Notes: generated from the letters alone by a model not told the origin. Positions 1 to 10,050 are shown, counted from the stretch's first letter. The stretch: DNA of 64,000 nt from Grimontia sedimenti (GCF_011045095.1 NZ_JAALDL010000007.1:124001-188000); one strand, 5' to 3'. Made by a program: numbers and translations.

Positions 1-315
1 GTCAACCGATGCACTTTCATCAGTAAAAAGACTTTCCACGTTGCTCAGCTGCAGCAAGACGCTAAGCTGCGAAGGAGTGTTACTCAACATCAGGGCTTGT
101 TGTCTGTCGTTGAGCTCTTGCTGCAAGTGGAGCAACATTGCCATACCCGCCGAATCGACACGTTTTAACGAAGACAGATCGAGTACAACCTGCTTGTCTG
201 ACGGCAGCCAATCGGCGCGGCGGCTCCAAAATGCTGGAACTGTGTCACGATCAAGCTCTCCTGACAAGCAGTAATGCCCATTTGTGAGTTGCTGAAGTGA
301 TAATGCTTCACTCAC
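1..315 (-). CDS. mlaB: MlaB, STAS-domain subunit of the Mla phospholipid transporter (partial, cut by left edge)
   Basis: Cytoplasmic STAS-domain protein that binds the MlaF ATPase and is needed for assembly and activity of the MlaFEDB inner-membrane complex. I translated 105 codons with no stop before the window edge; the family is about 97-110 residues, so only the last few codons can be missing. The STAS core is visible as VLDLSSLKRVDSAG around residues 44-57, with Ser55 in the place of the conserved Ser/Thr. The start is a GTG whose last bases overlap the mlaC stop (GTGA), giving translational coupling as the last gene of mlaFEDCB. There is no competing ATG nearby. Confidence 0.9.
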   Translation of the reverse strand, partial: MSEALSLQQLTNGHYCLSGELDRDTVPAFWSRRADWLPSDKQVVLDLSSLKRVDSAGMAMLLHLQQELNDRQQALMLSNTPSQLSVLLQLSNVESLFTDESASVD

Positions 316-959
316 GACGCGCTCTCATCACGGGTAATAGGCGCTTTCGCGCGTTCAATCAGTTGGTTGGCGACGTCTTCGATGCCATTACGACGAAGTT
401 CGCCGCTCCATTCGCTGGTTTTGGTGTCCAGCATACTCACACCTTCAACCTGTACATCAAAGCCTTGCCACTCTTCCGTTTTGCCGTTTTTACGCAGGGC
501 AAAGTCCAAACGGATTGGTGGACGGGCTTTGTCAAGAATGTCGACGCGCACTGACACCACTTTACGTTTGGCATCTATTTTCTTGGCAGGTTCCACGTTG
601 ATTTCCTGATCGGTGTATTGCGTCAGGATCTGGGCATACGATGCAACGAGATAGTCATAGAAAGCTTCAGTGAACAGGTCTCGCTCTTCTTTGCTGGCTT
701 TACGTGCCTGTGGGCCTAGCACTTTCAGTGCGGCGTAACGGACATTGATATATGGCATCAACTCCTCTTTGACCACGACGCGCAAAAGCTCTGGGTTTTC
801 GATGTACTGATCTTTGTCTGCTTTCAAGCGACTAAACGCATTTTCCGCGACACTATTGATCAGAAGGTACGGGTCTTTAGCATCAATTGGGGCCGCCAAA
901 GAGACCGATGAAATCGCAACAGTCAGCGCTGCGAAAAACGTAACAAACCACTTTTTCAT
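312..959 (-). CDS. mlaC: MlaC, periplasmic phospholipid-binding protein
   Basis: Periplasmic shuttle that carries phospholipid between the outer-membrane MlaA-porin complex and the inner-membrane MlaFEDB complex. The 215-residue product starts with a clear Sec signal peptide (MKKW, hydrophobic stretch, SLAA end near residue 22), followed by a mature domain of MlaC/Ttg2D type (AENAFSRLKAD, ELMPYINVRYAALKVLG, YAQILTQYTDQE). The length is normal for the family. It sits 5 bases after mlaD and overlaps mlaB, so it belongs to the same minus-strand operon. Nothing unusual seen. Confidence 0.96.
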   Translation of the reverse strand: MKKWFVTFFAALTVAISSVSLAAPIDAKDPYLLINSVAENAFSRLKADKDQYIENPELLRVVVKEELMPYINVRYAALKVLGPQARKASKEERDLFTEAFYDYLVASYAQILTQYTDQEINVEPAKKIDAKRKVVSVRVDILDKARPPIRLDFALRKNGKTEEWQGFDVQVEGVSMLDTKTSEWSGELRRNGIEDVANQLIERAKAPITRDESAS

Positions 960-964
960 GACTT

Positions 965-1441
965 TTACTCCTCAGACCCACCGACGCTGTATAGGAACTG
1001 ACCAATCAAGTCCTCCAACACCATCGCTGAGCGTGTATCTTCCAACAAGTCGCCATCCTGAAGGACATCAATATCCTCATCCAGAAAGCCCGGGCGAATA
1101 CCAATGTACTGCTCACCCAGAAGCCCTGAGGTCAGAATCGCCGCCGAGCTGGTTTCTGGGAAATAGCCATATTTGCGCTCAATATCCATCGTCACGGTCG
1201 GAATATAATCCGGCGCCGTCAGAGCGATGTTACTAACACGACCCACCACAACGCCGCCCACTTTCACTGGGGAACGAACTTTCAAACCACCAATGTTGTC
1301 AAAATGCGCTTCGAGTGAGTAGTGCTCAGACCGCGAAAAGCTTTTGACATCAGCGACCTGAAAAATGAGCAGCAGCACCGCGGCAATACCGGCTATAACA
1401 AATGTGCCTACCCAAAATTCTGTTTTTCGGTTTTGTTGCAT
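965..1441 (-). CDS. mlaD: MlaD, MCE-domain substrate-binding subunit
   Basis: Inner-membrane anchored MCE protein whose hexameric ring forms the lipid channel on top of MlaE. One N-terminal transmembrane helix (about residues 11-27, VGTFVIAGIAAVLLLIF) is followed by a single MCE domain (about 38-116) with the typical NIGGLKVRSPVKVGGVVVG strand and LTSGLLGEQYIGI. At 158 residues it is the short single-MCE type, as in E. coli MlaD (about 183), with a slightly shorter tail. It follows mlaE after 4 bases. Confidence 0.95.
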   Translation of the reverse strand: MQQNRKTEFWVGTFVIAGIAAVLLLIFQVADVKSFSRSEHYSLEAHFDNIGGLKVRSPVKVGGVVVGRVSNIALTAPDYIPTVTMDIERKYGYFPETSSAAILTSGLLGEQYIGIRPGFLDEDIDVLQDGDLLEDTRSAMVLEDLIGQFLYSVGGSEE

Positions 1442-1445
1442 TTAA

Positions 1446-2228
1446 TTAGCTCCCAAACATCAGTGCCGTGAGGACAAAGTCCAATCCCAACACTGCTAAA
1501 GACGAATGCACAACGGTACGTGTAGTGGCTCGGCTGATCCCTTCTGAAGTAGGGATCGCATCGTAACCATTAAACAAAGCAATCCAGGTCACGGTAATGG
1601 CAAACACCAGACTCTTAATAAAAGACTGTCCAATGTCGTAACCCAGCTCAACGGATGACTGCATCACCGCCCAATAGCTGCCGTAATCAATGCCTTTCCA
1701 GTCAACACCTACGAGCTGTCCACCCCAGATGCCCACCATCATAAAAATCATTGCCAGAAGCGGCATGGAGATGACACCCGCCCAAAAACGCGGTGCAACC
1801 ACACGGCGGAGCGGATCAACCGCCATCATCTCAAGACTTGAAAGCTGCTCTGTTGCTTTCATTAAACCAATTTCTGCCGTCAACGCTGAGCCTGCGCGAC
1901 CCGCGAATAAGAGTGCCGTCACGACCGGGCCAAGTTCCCGTAGTAGCGACAACGCTACCATTTGCCCCAGAGAGCTTTCCGCGCCAAAGTCGGCCAGTAC
2001 CAGATAGCCCTGAAGGCTCAATACCATGCCGATAAAAAGGCCTGACACCATGATGATCGCCAGTGAGCGCACACCTACGGAATAAATCTGGGTCAGCAAC
2101 AACGGGAACATCTTTCTTGGTTGAGGTTTGCCGATCAGCGCGCCCAGCAGCACAAAGGTCGCCCGTCCCATGGTCTGGGACACCGCCATCGCGCGGGCGC
2201 CGATTGCCTGCACCATGCTTACAATCAC
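1446..2228 (-). CDS. mlaE: MlaE, ABC permease for phospholipid transport
   Basis: Integral membrane permease of the Mla ABC transporter (MlaE/YrbE family). The 260-residue product has several long hydrophobic segments and the family hallmark around [20 protein letters not shown] in the middle of the protein, followed by the [15 protein letters not shown] coupling helix. Length matches E. coli MlaE (260). The start codon overlaps the end of mlaF by 4 bases, which fits coupled translation of ATPase and permease. Confidence 0.96.
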   Translation of the reverse strand: MIVSMVQAIGARAMAVSQTMGRATFVLLGALIGKPQPRKMFPLLLTQIYSVGVRSLAIIMVSGLFIGMVLSLQGYLVLADFGAESSLGQMVALSLLRELGPVVTALLFAGRAGSALTAEIGLMKATEQLSSLEMMAVDPLRRVVAPRFWAGVISMPLLAMIFMMVGIWGGQLVGVDWKGIDYGSYWAVMQSSVELGYDIGQSFIKSLVFAITVTWIALFNGYDAIPTSEGISRATTRTVVHSSLAVLGLDFVLTALMFGS

Positions 2229-3025
2229 GAGAAAAGCTCCTGTTTGATATCTTTGGCCGGGTAACGAAACGGCACAGGACCGTCAGCATCGCCCTGAAGA
2301 AACTGACTGACTCGGGGATCAGGATTGTCACGTAAAGACTGCGGCGAGCCTGATGCGATGATCTTGCCATCGGCCAGCAAATAGACATGATCCGCAATGC
2401 TCATCACTTCAGGGACATCGTGAGAGACCACAATAGAAGTCAAACCCAGTGCCTGATTGAGATTGCGGATAAGGGAAACCAAGACACCCATAGTTATCGG
2501 ATCCTGACCCACAAAGGGTTCATCGAACATAATCAGTTCGGGATCGAGCGCAATCGCCCGAGCCAACGCCGCTCGCCTTGCCATGCCGCCAGAAAGGCTA
2601 CTTGGCATCAAGTCGTCGGCTCCTCGCAAACCAACCGCTTCAAGCTTTAACAGCACAATGGTTTTGATCAGGGATTCTGAAAGTTCAGTGTGTTCGCGTA
2701 GGGGAAAAGCGACATTATCGAAGACCGTCATGTCAGTGAACAGCGCACCGGACTGGAAAAGCATGCTCATGCGCTTGCGCACATCGTAAAGCTTGCTTCT
2801 CGAAAGCGTCGGGATGTTTTGACCCGCGAATTCAATGGTGCCATTTTCCGGCTGGAGTTGCCCGCCAATCAGTCTCAGCAGGGTTGTCTTGCCAATACCG
2901 GAAGGCCCCATGATCGCCGTCACTTTTCCAACAGGAACAGTTAGGCTGACGTTGTCAAAAATCACTCTCTCACCACGCGAGAAAGTCAGGTCGTTCACTT
3001 CAACCAGATTCATAGTACTCATCAA
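2225..3025 (-). CDS. mlaF: MlaF, ATPase of the Mla phospholipid transporter
   Basis: Cytoplasmic ABC ATPase that energises MlaE. Walker A is GPSGIGKTT (residues 40-48), the signature is [16 protein letters not shown], and Walker B is LIMFDEPF followed by GQDP. The SGGMARR form of the signature is typical of MlaF. Length 266 residues. The N-terminus reads [10 protein letters not shown], so initiation at Met1, Met2 or Met5 cannot be told apart. It is the first gene of mlaFEDCB and is divergent from yrbG. Confidence 0.96.
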   Translation of the reverse strand: MMSTMNLVEVNDLTFSRGERVIFDNVSLTVPVGKVTAIMGPSGIGKTTLLRLIGGQLQPENGTIEFAGQNIPTLSRSKLYDVRKRMSMLFQSGALFTDMTVFDNVAFPLREHTELSESLIKTIVLLKLEAVGLRGADDLMPSSLSGGMARRAALARAIALDPELIMFDEPFVGQDPITMGVLVSLIRNLNQALGLTSIVVSHDVPEVMSIADHVYLLADGKIIASGSPQSLRDNPDPRVSQFLQGDADGPVPFRYPAKDIKQELFS

Positions 3026-3422
3026 GGCCCTTTGACGTTGTTATCCTTGAGCGTTAATTGCCCGATCATAGAGGTGAGACAAAGGCAAAACAAGTAATTG
3101 TACACCATTCATTTGCAAAGTCTTTATTAGAAAACTATCAATTTTCAGACAATCACTGTCTTTTCCTATATGCATCCACTGGAATTAAGATCACTCATTT
3201 TAGGCTAGAAACGGTCGCTCATTTTTACCTTTAATTTGTATGGTTTTTTATTATTTTGTGAATCAAGGACGAGGCTACACGCTGGAAGACACTTCACTGT
3301 CTTGCTAATAAAGAGAAGCTTGCTGAAACTCATCCGTCCTTTTCCTTCACTTTTACTCAATTAGCGTTCAAAATTGCCCTTTTGTATTGTTCTTAGCCCC
3401 AGCTAATTCTGAAGGTATCTAA
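3026..3422. other. Divergent intergenic region between mlaF and yrbG
   Basis: About 400 bases without a credible gene. It must hold the promoters for mlaFEDCB (leftward) and for the yrbG-kds-lpt operon (rightward). It is AT-rich, and several weak -10-like hexamers occur, but I could not pair any of them with a convincing -35 element, so no promoter is placed. No terminator hairpin or repeat was seen. Confidence 0.6.
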
Positions 3423-4385
3423 ATGTTTGAAGCGACCGCCATTCTCGTCGTGGGCTTGTGTTTGTTGGTATGGAGTGCTGACAGACTGGTCTACGGAGCA
3501 GCCGCTATCGCCCGTAATGTGGGCATTTCTCCACTCGTCATCGGTATGACTATTCTGGCCATGGGAAGCTCTGCGCCAGAAATGGTAGTGTCGGCAACCG
3601 CAGCATTAAGCGGGAAAACCGACACGGCAGTGGGTAATGTGCTCGGTTCAAACATTGCCAACATCGCCCTGATTCTGGGTGTAACGGCTTTGATTAAACC
3701 ACTCGCTATCAGTTCCGGCATCCTCCGCCGCGAGTTACCGCTTATGTTAGGCGTGACTGTGCTGGCAGGCGCTATTTTGTGGAACAACTACCTGAGCTTT
3801 TTTGAAGGCGTGCTCCTCGCGGTGTTTTTTGCGGGATTCCTGCTTCTGATGATGAAGTTTGGCCGTGAGAGCGGAGAAGAAGATCCAATGCTTGCTGAGC
3901 AGGAATCTGAAATTCCTGAAGGCGTCAGTAACGTTTCTGCGGGTATCTGGGTTGTTGTTGGTCTGGTGCTTCTGATTTTCAGCGCAGACATGGTGGTTGA
4001 TTCTGCCGTTATCATTGCAAAAGCTTTTGGTATGAGTGACCTGGTGATTGGTCTGACAATCGTCGCGGTCGGCACCAGTCTTCCTGAACTGGCAGCATCG
4101 ATTGCCGGTGTGATGAAAGGCGAAGACGATCTGGCGGTGGGCAACATCATCGGCTCTAACATCTTCAATATTCTCGCGGTCATGGGCATTCCGGGTATAC
4201 TGGCGCCATCGGCCATTAACCCGTTGGCGATGGATCGTGACTTTTATGTCATGCTCGCACTCTCTGTATTGCTGTTCCTGTTTGCAGTCGGTAAAGCGCG
4301 CACGATCAACCGCTGGGAAGGCATTGCACTTCTCGTTTGCTTCGTGGGTTACCAAGGCTACCTGTTCTCGCATCTTGCGGCATAA
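3423..4385 (+). CDS. yrbG: YrbG, calcium/sodium antiporter of the CaCA family
   Basis: Inner-membrane cation exchanger of the K-dependent Na/Ca exchanger-like branch. The 320-residue protein shows the two inverted alpha repeats of the family: GSSAPEMVVSATAALSG with GNVLGSNIANIALILG in the N-half, and VGTSLPELAASIAGV with GNIIGSNIFNILAVMGI in the C-half. About ten hydrophobic segments, with an acidic cytoplasmic loop between the halves (EESGEEDPMLAEQE region). First gene of the yrbG-kdsD-kdsC-lptCAB run, an order conserved in enterics and vibrios. Physiological substrate not proven in the family. Confidence 0.94.
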   Translation: MFEATAILVVGLCLLVWSADRLVYGAAAIARNVGISPLVIGMTILAMGSSAPEMVVSATAALSGKTDTAVGNVLGSNIANIALILGVTALIKPLAISSGILRRELPLMLGVTVLAGAILWNNYLSFFEGVLLAVFFAGFLLLMMKFGRESGEEDPMLAEQESEIPEGVSNVSAGIWVVVGLVLLIFSADMVVDSAVIIAKAFGMSDLVIGLTIVAVGTSLPELAASIAGVMKGEDDLAVGNIIGSNIFNILAVMGIPGILAPSAINPLAMDRDFYVMLALSVLLFLFAVGKARTINRWEGIALLVCFVGYQGYLFSHLAA

Positions 4386-4396
4386 CCGGACTGACT

Positions 4397-5362
4397 ATGA
4401 CTTTTGATTTTCGCCAGGCAGGCATTGCAACACTGAAAACAGAGTTGGACGCCATCGTCCAGCTTGAGCAGTACATCAATGAAGACTTTGATAACGCCTG
4501 CAAGCTTATTCTTGAAGCCAAAGGAAAAGTCGTTGTGATGGGCATGGGGAAATCCGGCCACATTGGTAACAAGATTGCTGCGACATTGGCAAGTACTGGT
4601 ACTCCCTCTTTCTTTGTTCACCCAGGTGAAGCCAGCCATGGCGATCTGGGCATGATTGAAAAAGGGGATGTGGTTCTGGCGATTTCAAATTCCGGTGAAG
4701 CCTCGGAAATCATCACACTGCTGCCAGTGGTGAAACGACGCGGTATCACGCTCATCACTATGACGAGCAATCCTTCTTCAACCATGGCGCGACTGGCGCA
4801 AATCAACCTTTGCATCAAAGTGCCAAAAGAAGCCTGCCCGATTGGACTTGCTCCGACTTCCAGCACCACTGCAACCCTCGTCATGGGTGATGCGCTGGCG
4901 GTAGCACTGATGCAAGCCAAAGGCTTTACAGCCGACGATTTTGCCCTGTCCCACCCGGGCGGCGCATTGGGTCGCAAGCTATTGATGCGTATTGTTGATG
5001 TGATGCATTCCGGCGACAAACTGCCAAAAGTCGCGCCAAACAACTCCATCCGTGATGCGCTTTTAGAAATGTCTGCCAAAGGCCTTGGCATGACCGCAGT
5101 TGTTGACGACAGCGACGCGGTGCTGGGTATTTTCACCGATGGCGATCTGCGCCGACTGCTGGATCAGCGTATCGACGTCCATACCACCGAGATCGGCGAA
5201 GTGATGGGCAAAAAACCAACACTGATTGGCCCAGATGTACTGGCCGCTGAAGGCCTGAAGCTAATGGAAGAGAAGAAAATCAACGGATTGCTGGTCACAG
5301 ATAATGACAAGCTGATTGGCGCACTGAATATGCACGATCTGCTGAAAGCTGGAGTGATGTAA
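4397..5362 (+). CDS. kdsD: KdsD, D-arabinose 5-phosphate isomerase
   Basis: Interconverts ribulose 5-phosphate and arabinose 5-phosphate, the first committed step to Kdo. SIS sugar-isomerase domain with GMGKSGHIGNKIAATLAS and SNSGEASEI, then two CBS domains in the C-terminal third. The ATG chosen (MTFDFRQAG) is 11 bases after yrbG and gives 321 residues, close to E. coli KdsD (328); a longer in-frame start would overlap yrbG and adds a non-conserved N-terminus. The stop overlaps the kdsC start by one base (TAATG). Confidence 0.95.
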   Translation: MTFDFRQAGIATLKTELDAIVQLEQYINEDFDNACKLILEAKGKVVVMGMGKSGHIGNKIAATLASTGTPSFFVHPGEASHGDLGMIEKGDVVLAISNSGEASEIITLLPVVKRRGITLITMTSNPSSTMARLAQINLCIKVPKEACPIGLAPTSSTTATLVMGDALAVALMQAKGFTADDFALSHPGGALGRKLLMRIVDVMHSGDKLPKVAPNNSIRDALLEMSAKGLGMTAVVDDSDAVLGIFTDGDLRRLLDQRIDVHTTEIGEVMGKKPTLIGPDVLAAEGLKLMEEKKINGLLVTDNDKLIGALNMHDLLKAGVM

Positions 5363-5919
5363 TGCAACCCATGACTCAAACCCTGTATGGCCCTGTATCT
5401 ACTGAATTAGTGGAACGAGCCCGTGACATCAAATTGCTGATTTGCGATGTGGACGGTGTGTTCTCAGATGGCCGCATTTACATGGGTAATGATGGTGAAG
5501 AGCTGAAAGCCTTCCATACCCGTGACGGCTACGGCGTAAAATCGCTGATGAATGCCGGTGTCGAAATCGCCATCATTACTGGCCGTAAATCGGCCATCGT
5601 TGAACGTCGTATGGGCGCTTTGGGCATCCAGCATATCTATCAGGGTCAGGATGACAAAGCCTCTGCGTATCAAGATCTCGTCAACCGCTTAGGCGTGCCT
5701 GCAGAGCAAACGGCCTACATCGGTGACGATCTTATCGACTGGGCGGTCATGTCTCAGGTCGGCCTGTCTGTTTGTGTGAATGACGGCCATCCCCTTTTGG
5801 CTAAACGCGCAGATTTGGTCACCCGTACGCCGGGTGGTTACGGTGCCGTGCGTGAAGTTTGTGATTTGATTCTTGAGGCGCGCGGGGAACTCGATGCGCA
5901 TAAAGGACTCAGTATATGA
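5362..5919 (+). CDS. kdsC: KdsC, 3-deoxy-D-manno-octulosonate 8-phosphate phosphatase
   Basis: HAD-superfamily phosphatase releasing free Kdo for LPS inner core synthesis. The nucleophile motif is DVDGVFSDG (residues 29-37, Asp29 and Asp31), followed by the ITGRKS and GDDLIDW HAD motifs. 185 residues, normal for KdsC. Initiation could be at Met1 or at Met4; the first overlaps the kdsD stop. The end overlaps lptC by 4 bases (ATGA). Confidence 0.95.
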   Translation: MQPMTQTLYGPVSTELVERARDIKLLICDVDGVFSDGRIYMGNDGEELKAFHTRDGYGVKSLMNAGVEIAIITGRKSAIVERRMGALGIQHIYQGQDDKASAYQDLVNRLGVPAEQTAYIGDDLIDWAVMSQVGLSVCVNDGHPLLAKRADLVTRTPGGYGAVREVCDLILEARGELDAHKGLSI

Positions 5920-6482
5920 TGTTGCAACGCCTTGGTATCGTTGCCCTTCTCGCCGTCTGTGGTTATGCCGGGTACTACCTGCTAACCCAGCATTACTGGG
6001 AAGCAGAGGTACAAGTTGCACCGGATGCTGAAAAGCCCCTGTTTACGGCGGATAACATCAACTCCACCACATACAACATGCAAGGGACTCGAAGCTACCG
6101 CATTGAATCTGTGCACGTAGAGAACTATCAGCAACTCGACGAGACCCACTTTAACGAGCCCGTACTTTGGACATATAGTAACGGGGAAGAGGAAGAGTGG
6201 CGTGTCAGTTCCGAGTTTGCGGTTCTTGAAGATACAAAAACCCTGGTGATGACGGGTCGGGTCAGGATCTTTAACCTGTTACCAGACGCTCAAATCAAAG
6301 TCGTCACTACCGAAGAGCTTACTTTGGATCTCGTCACCCGAGATTTCTGGTCAGATACCGAAACCGAAATTACCGGTGTGGGTCTGCAAACCCGTGGCGA
6401 GAGAGTAAAAGGCAATTTTGGCTCCCACCAAATGGAACTGATTGACCAAGTGAAGAGCAGGTATGAACAACAAAAGAACTAA
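5916..6482 (+). CDS. lptC: LptC, inner-membrane anchored LPS transport protein
   Basis: Bitopic component of the Lpt trans-envelope bridge that accepts LPS from LptB2FG and passes it to LptA. An N-terminal transmembrane helix (about residues 5-23) is followed by a periplasmic beta-jellyroll with the LptC-type MTGRVRIFN and GVGLQTRGERVKGNFG strands. 188 residues, as expected. It overlaps both neighbours, by 4 bases with kdsC and by 20 bases with lptA. Confidence 0.94.
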   Translation: MMLQRLGIVALLAVCGYAGYYLLTQHYWEAEVQVAPDAEKPLFTADNINSTTYNMQGTRSYRIESVHVENYQQLDETHFNEPVLWTYSNGEEEEWRVSSEFAVLEDTKTLVMTGRVRIFNLLPDAQIKVVTTEELTLDLVTRDFWSDTETEITGVGLQTRGERVKGNFGSHQMELIDQVKSRYEQQKN

Positions 6483-6972
6483 ATTTTTTGCCATGGTATT
6501 GATGCTGTTGTCAGGCACTGCGATGGCGCTGTCAACAGATTCCGAGCAGCCAATCTATATTGATTCCGACTCGCAAAACCTCGACCTAAACACAAACACC
6601 GTGATTTTCACGGGCAATGTTTATCTGCGTCAGGGCTCTATCCGTCTGAATGCTGACAAAGTTGTCGTGACCCGCCCTAGTGGCGAGGAAGGTGTGGAAG
6701 TGATCGATGCCTACGGTAAGCCGGCCACTTTCGAACAGACCATGGATGATGGTAAAAAAATCAATGGTGAAGCGTTCGACCTTCGTTACGAAACCGGCAA
6801 AAGCTTCCTGACCATGAAGCGCAATGCCGTGTTGACTCAGGAAGGTGGTAACCAGGTAGAAGGCCAGAAGATCACCTACAACATCGACAAACAATTGCTG
6901 GTTGCAGAAAGTGATGACAGCAGTCGCGTCACTACCGTGTTGCAGCCACAGTCAAAACAAGAGAAGAACTAA
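6463..6972 (+). CDS. lptA: LptA, periplasmic LPS bridge protein
   Basis: Periplasmic OstA-like beta-jellyroll protein that polymerises head to tail between LptC and LptD. A signal peptide is obvious (basic start, MVLMLLSGTAMA, cleavage near residue 22). The mature part shows SQNLDLNTNTVIFTGNV and INADKV-type strands of the family (here RLNADKVVVTRP). 169 residues, slightly shorter than E. coli LptA (185). It starts inside the lptC coding end and is followed after 6 bases by lptB. Confidence 0.95.
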   Translation: MNNKRTKFFAMVLMLLSGTAMALSTDSEQPIYIDSDSQNLDLNTNTVIFTGNVYLRQGSIRLNADKVVVTRPSGEEGVEVIDAYGKPATFEQTMDDGKKINGEAFDLRYETGKSFLTMKRNAVLTQEGGNQVEGQKITYNIDKQLLVAESDDSSRVTTVLQPQSKQEKN

Positions 6973-6978
6973 CTCTGC

Positions 6979-7704
6979 ATGGCCATTCTCACCGCTAAAA
7001 ATCTCGCTAAAAGCTATAACGGCCGTAAGGTTGTTACTGATGTTAGTCTTGAAGTGAAGTCCGGCGAAATTGTCGGATTGCTTGGCCCAAACGGCGCCGG
7101 TAAAACCACCTCTTTCTATATGATTGTTGGTCTGGTTGCGCGCGATGAAGGCATTATCAAAATCGACGATTTGGATATCAGTATCCAGCCGATGCACAAT
7201 CGTTCCCGCATGGGTATTGGTTATCTGCCCCAAGAAGCGTCTATTTTCCGCAAACTCAGCGTTTACGATAACCTGATGGCCGTATTGCAAACCCGTTCGG
7301 ATTTGACCAAAGAAGAGCGTCAGGACAAAGCGGAAGACTTGCTGGAAGAGTTTAACATCCAGCACATTCGTAACAGCATGGGTATGGCATTGTCTGGTGG
7401 TGAGCGCCGCCGCGTGGAAATCGCACGTGCATTGGCAGCAAATCCAAAATTTATTCTGCTTGATGAGCCGTTTGCAGGCGTAGACCCTATCTCGGTTATC
7501 GACATTAAGAAGATCATTGAGCATCTTCGCGATCGCGGTCTTGGGGTATTAATCACCGATCACAACGTACGTGAGACACTCAGTGTTTGTGAACACGCCT
7601 ATATTGTTAGCCAAGGGCACTTGATTGCCCACGGCACACCTGATGAAGTGCTCAACGACGAGCACGTAAAACGAGTCTATCTCGGAGACCAGTTCAGGCT
7701 ATAG
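6979..7704 (+). CDS. lptB: LptB, ATPase of the LPS extractor LptB2FG
   Basis: Cytoplasmic ABC ATPase that powers LPS extraction by LptF/LptG (encoded elsewhere). Walker [10 protein letters not shown] (residues 36-44), signature [15 protein letters not shown], Walker [14 protein letters not shown] and the H-loop ITDHNVRET. 241 residues, equal to E. coli LptB. Followed by a 75-base gap before rpoN that carries no clear terminator, so read-through into rpoN is likely. Confidence 0.97.
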   Translation: MAILTAKNLAKSYNGRKVVTDVSLEVKSGEIVGLLGPNGAGKTTSFYMIVGLVARDEGIIKIDDLDISIQPMHNRSRMGIGYLPQEASIFRKLSVYDNLMAVLQTRSDLTKEERQDKAEDLLEEFNIQHIRNSMGMALSGGERRRVEIARALAANPKFILLDEPFAGVDPISVIDIKKIIEHLRDRGLGVLITDHNVRETLSVCEHAYIVSQGHLIAHGTPDEVLNDEHVKRVYLGDQFRL

Positions 7705-7779
7705 TTATAGGAGAACGGTTGGCGAATCGCTCCTGTATATGCACTGATAATAGATAAAAGGAAAGGTGCCAGTATAACT

Positions 7780-9270
7780 ATGAAACCCTCGCTTCAGCTC
7801 AAGCTTGGCCAACAACTTGCAATGACGCCCCAGCTGCAACAGGCAATTCGCCTGCTTCAGCTGTCGACGCTTGATTTGCAACAGGAGATCCAGGAAGCGC
7901 TGGAAGCTAATCCACTCCTCGAGCAAGACGAAAACGCCGATAACAATATCGACGGCGATAGCGCGCAGGAGTTTGAGGGTGAAGAAAAAGTCAGCGCCTC
8001 CGCGTCAGAGTCTGAAACAGAAGGCCCTGACACCATGGACAGCTCTGATGCCATGGGTCAGCAGGAAATGCATGACGACTTACCTGTCGACACCACCTGG
8101 GATGATTTCTATAGTGCCAATACTGGCAGCACAGGCATTTCCATCGGTGATGACACACCAGTCTATCAAGGCGAAACCACCGAAACCCTCTACGATTACC
8201 TCAACTGGCAGCTCCAACTCACCCCATTTACCGAAGTCGACCTCGCCATTGCTACCGCCATCATTGATGCGGTAGACGACAAAGGCTACCTCACCGTTTC
8301 TGCGGAAGATATTCTCGAAAGCCTTGGTGCAGAAGAAGGTGAAGTGGAACTCGATGAAGTCGAAGCCGTGCTCAAACGTGTTCAGCAGTTCGACCCGTTG
8401 GGTGTCGCTTCCCGATCCCTTCAAGAGTGTTTGCTGATCCAACTGGCTGCGTTTGCCGAAGACACGCCTTGGCTGGCAGAGGCAAGAATGGTACTTCGTG
8501 AGCACATGAACCTGCTCGCGAACCGCGACTATCGCCAATTAATGAAAGACACCAAGCTTCGCGAGCCTGAACTCAAAGAAGTGATGCGTCTTATCCATAG
8601 TCTGGAGCCACGTCCGGGTAACCTCATCGTTACCAATGAAGCGGAATACGTGATTCCTGACGTTTCCGTGTTTAAAGACCGTGGCAAGTGGGTGGTGCAA
8701 ATCAACCCGGATGCCGTGCCGCGCCTAAAGGTTAATCAGCAGTATGCTGCACTCACCAAAAACGGTTGCAGCGCTGCAGACAGCCAATTTATCCGCAGTC
8801 ATTTGCAAGACGCCAAGTGGCTGATCAAAAGTCTCGAAAGTCGCAACGAAACACTCCTGAAAGTGGCGCGTTGTATTGTTGAGCATCAACAGGATTTCTT
8901 CGAATACGGCGAGGAAGCCATGAAGCCGATGGTTCTGAACGACATCGCGCTGGCCGTGGACATGCATGAGTCCACCATCTCCCGTGTTACCACACAGAAA
9001 TATATGCACACACCTCGTGGCATATTTGAATTGAAATACTTCTTCTCAAGCCATGTCAGCACAGACAATGGCGGTGAATGCAGCTCTACGGCAATCCGCG
9101 CGCTGGTGAAAAAATTGGTGGCGGCTGAAAATCCGGCCAAACCACTCAGCGACAGCAAGATTGCCACACTGCTGGCGGAGCAAGGGATCCAGGTCGCGCG
9201 ACGAACGATAGCAAAATATCGTGAGTCTCTGGGTATTGCACCGTCCAATCAGCGCAAGCGCCTTATCTAG
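7780..9270 (+). CDS. rpoN: RpoN, RNA polymerase sigma-54 factor
   Basis: Alternative sigma factor for -24/-12 promoters. Region I is Gln/Leu rich ([20 protein letters not shown]), region II is strongly acidic (about residues 45-115), the core-binding domain follows, and the RpoN box [10 protein letters not shown] lies at residues 473-482 near the C-terminus. 496 residues. A good ribosome site (AAGGAAAGG) precedes the ATG. It heads the conserved rpoN-hpf-ptsN-rapZ-ptsO group. In vibrios sigma-54 governs flagella and often polysaccharide genes, which is relevant to the right half of this window, but no -24/-12 site is claimed here. Confidence 0.97.
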   Translation: MKPSLQLKLGQQLAMTPQLQQAIRLLQLSTLDLQQEIQEALEANPLLEQDENADNNIDGDSAQEFEGEEKVSASASESETEGPDTMDSSDAMGQQEMHDDLPVDTTWDDFYSANTGSTGISIGDDTPVYQGETTETLYDYLNWQLQLTPFTEVDLAIATAIIDAVDDKGYLTVSAEDILESLGAEEGEVELDEVEAVLKRVQQFDPLGVASRSLQECLLIQLAAFAEDTPWLAEARMVLREHMNLLANRDYRQLMKDTKLREPELKEVMRLIHSLEPRPGNLIVTNEAEYVIPDVSVFKDRGKWVVQINPDAVPRLKVNQQYAALTKNGCSAADSQFIRSHLQDAKWLIKSLESRNETLLKVARCIVEHQQDFFEYGEEAMKPMVLNDIALAVDMHESTISRVTTQKYMHTPRGIFELKYFFSSHVSTDNGGECSSTAIRALVKKLVAAENPAKPLSDSKIATLLAEQGIQVARRTIAKYRESLGIAPSNQRKRLI

Positions 9271-9296
9271 GCGTCTCAACCAAAAGGAAGATGTTT

Positions 9297-9584
9297 ATGC
9301 AAATCAATCTCACCGGTCACCACGTTGAAATTACCGACGCTCTGCGAGACTACGTGACAACCAAGTTTGATAAGCTTGAGCGCTTTTTTGATCACATCAA
9401 TAACGTTCATGTAGTGCTTAACGTCGAAAAACTGCAGCAGATTGCCGAAGCGACCCTGCATGTGAATAACGGCGAAATTCACGCAAAAGCCGACTCAGAA
9501 AACATGTATGCGGCGATCGATTCGCTGACCGATAAGCTGATTAAACAGTTAACCAAACACAAAGAAAAGATGAACCACCATTAA
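9297..9584 (+). CDS. hpf: HPF, ribosome hibernation promoting factor
   Basis: Small protein that binds the 30S decoding region and promotes 100S dimer formation in stationary phase. Sequence MQINLTGHHVEITDALRDYV matches the short HPF type, ending in LIKQLTKHKEKMNHH. I chose the second ATG: the AAGGAAG ribosome site abuts an upstream in-frame ATG but is well spaced for this one, and the resulting 95 residues equal E. coli HPF. Confidence 0.95.
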   Translation: MQINLTGHHVEITDALRDYVTTKFDKLERFFDHINNVHVVLNVEKLQQIAEATLHVNNGEIHAKADSENMYAAIDSLTDKLIKQLTKHKEKMNHH

Positions 9585-9586
9585 TC

Positions 9587-10030
9587 ATGGAACTCAAAGA
9601 CGTACTCAAATTGGACTGCACCAAAAGTGCAGTCCTTTGTTCAAGTAAGAAACGTGCACTTGAAGTGATTAGCGAACTGGCTGCCAGCCAATTGGATCAA
9701 AACCCGCAAAAGCTGTTCGAGTGTATGCTTGGCCGAGAGAAAATGGGCAGTACGGGCATCGGAAATGGAATTGCCATTCCCCATGGCCGTATCTTCAACA
9801 GTGACCATGCCGTTGGTGTGCTGGTCCAGTGCGCAGAGCCTATCGAGTTTGATGCTATCGACAACCAACCTGTTGATCTGCTGTTTGCCCTGCTGGTACC
9901 GGATGACCAGTGTAAGGAGCACCTCAAAACACTTTCATTGATTGCTCAGAAGCTCGGTGACAAGCAGGTTTGCCGCCAACTTCGCCATGCAAGCTCTGAT
10001 CAAGAGCTCTACGATATAATTACAGGATAA
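9587..10030 (+). CDS. ptsN: PtsN, EIIA component of the nitrogen PTS
   Basis: EIIA(Ntr) protein of the regulatory phosphotransferase system, phosphorylated by NPr. PTS EIIA type-2 domain over the whole 147 residues; the phosphorylated histidine is His66 in IAIPHGR. It starts two bases after the hpf stop. Its partner NPr (ptsO) is encoded two genes downstream, the usual arrangement. Confidence 0.95.
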   Translation: MELKDVLKLDCTKSAVLCSSKKRALEVISELAASQLDQNPQKLFECMLGREKMGSTGIGNGIAIPHGRIFNSDHAVGVLVQCAEPIEFDAIDNQPVDLLFALLVPDDQCKEHLKTLSLIAQKLGDKQVCRQLRHASSDQELYDIITG

Positions 10031-10050
10031 GCAGTTCAGGGACGCGCATC

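Noticed and set aside
1831-2397. 188-codon minus-strand frame across the mlaF/mlaE junction
   Set aside because: Same strand but shifted frame of two conserved coding regions; product has no recognisable domain.
3747-4373. 208-codon open frame on the minus strand across yrbG
   Set aside because: Exact antisense of a well-conserved exchanger gene; sequence is Gln/His/Asn-rich low-complexity with no family.
8080-8538. 152-codon minus-strand frame inside rpoN
   Set aside because: Antisense to sigma-54 coding sequence, no ribosome site or recognisable domain.
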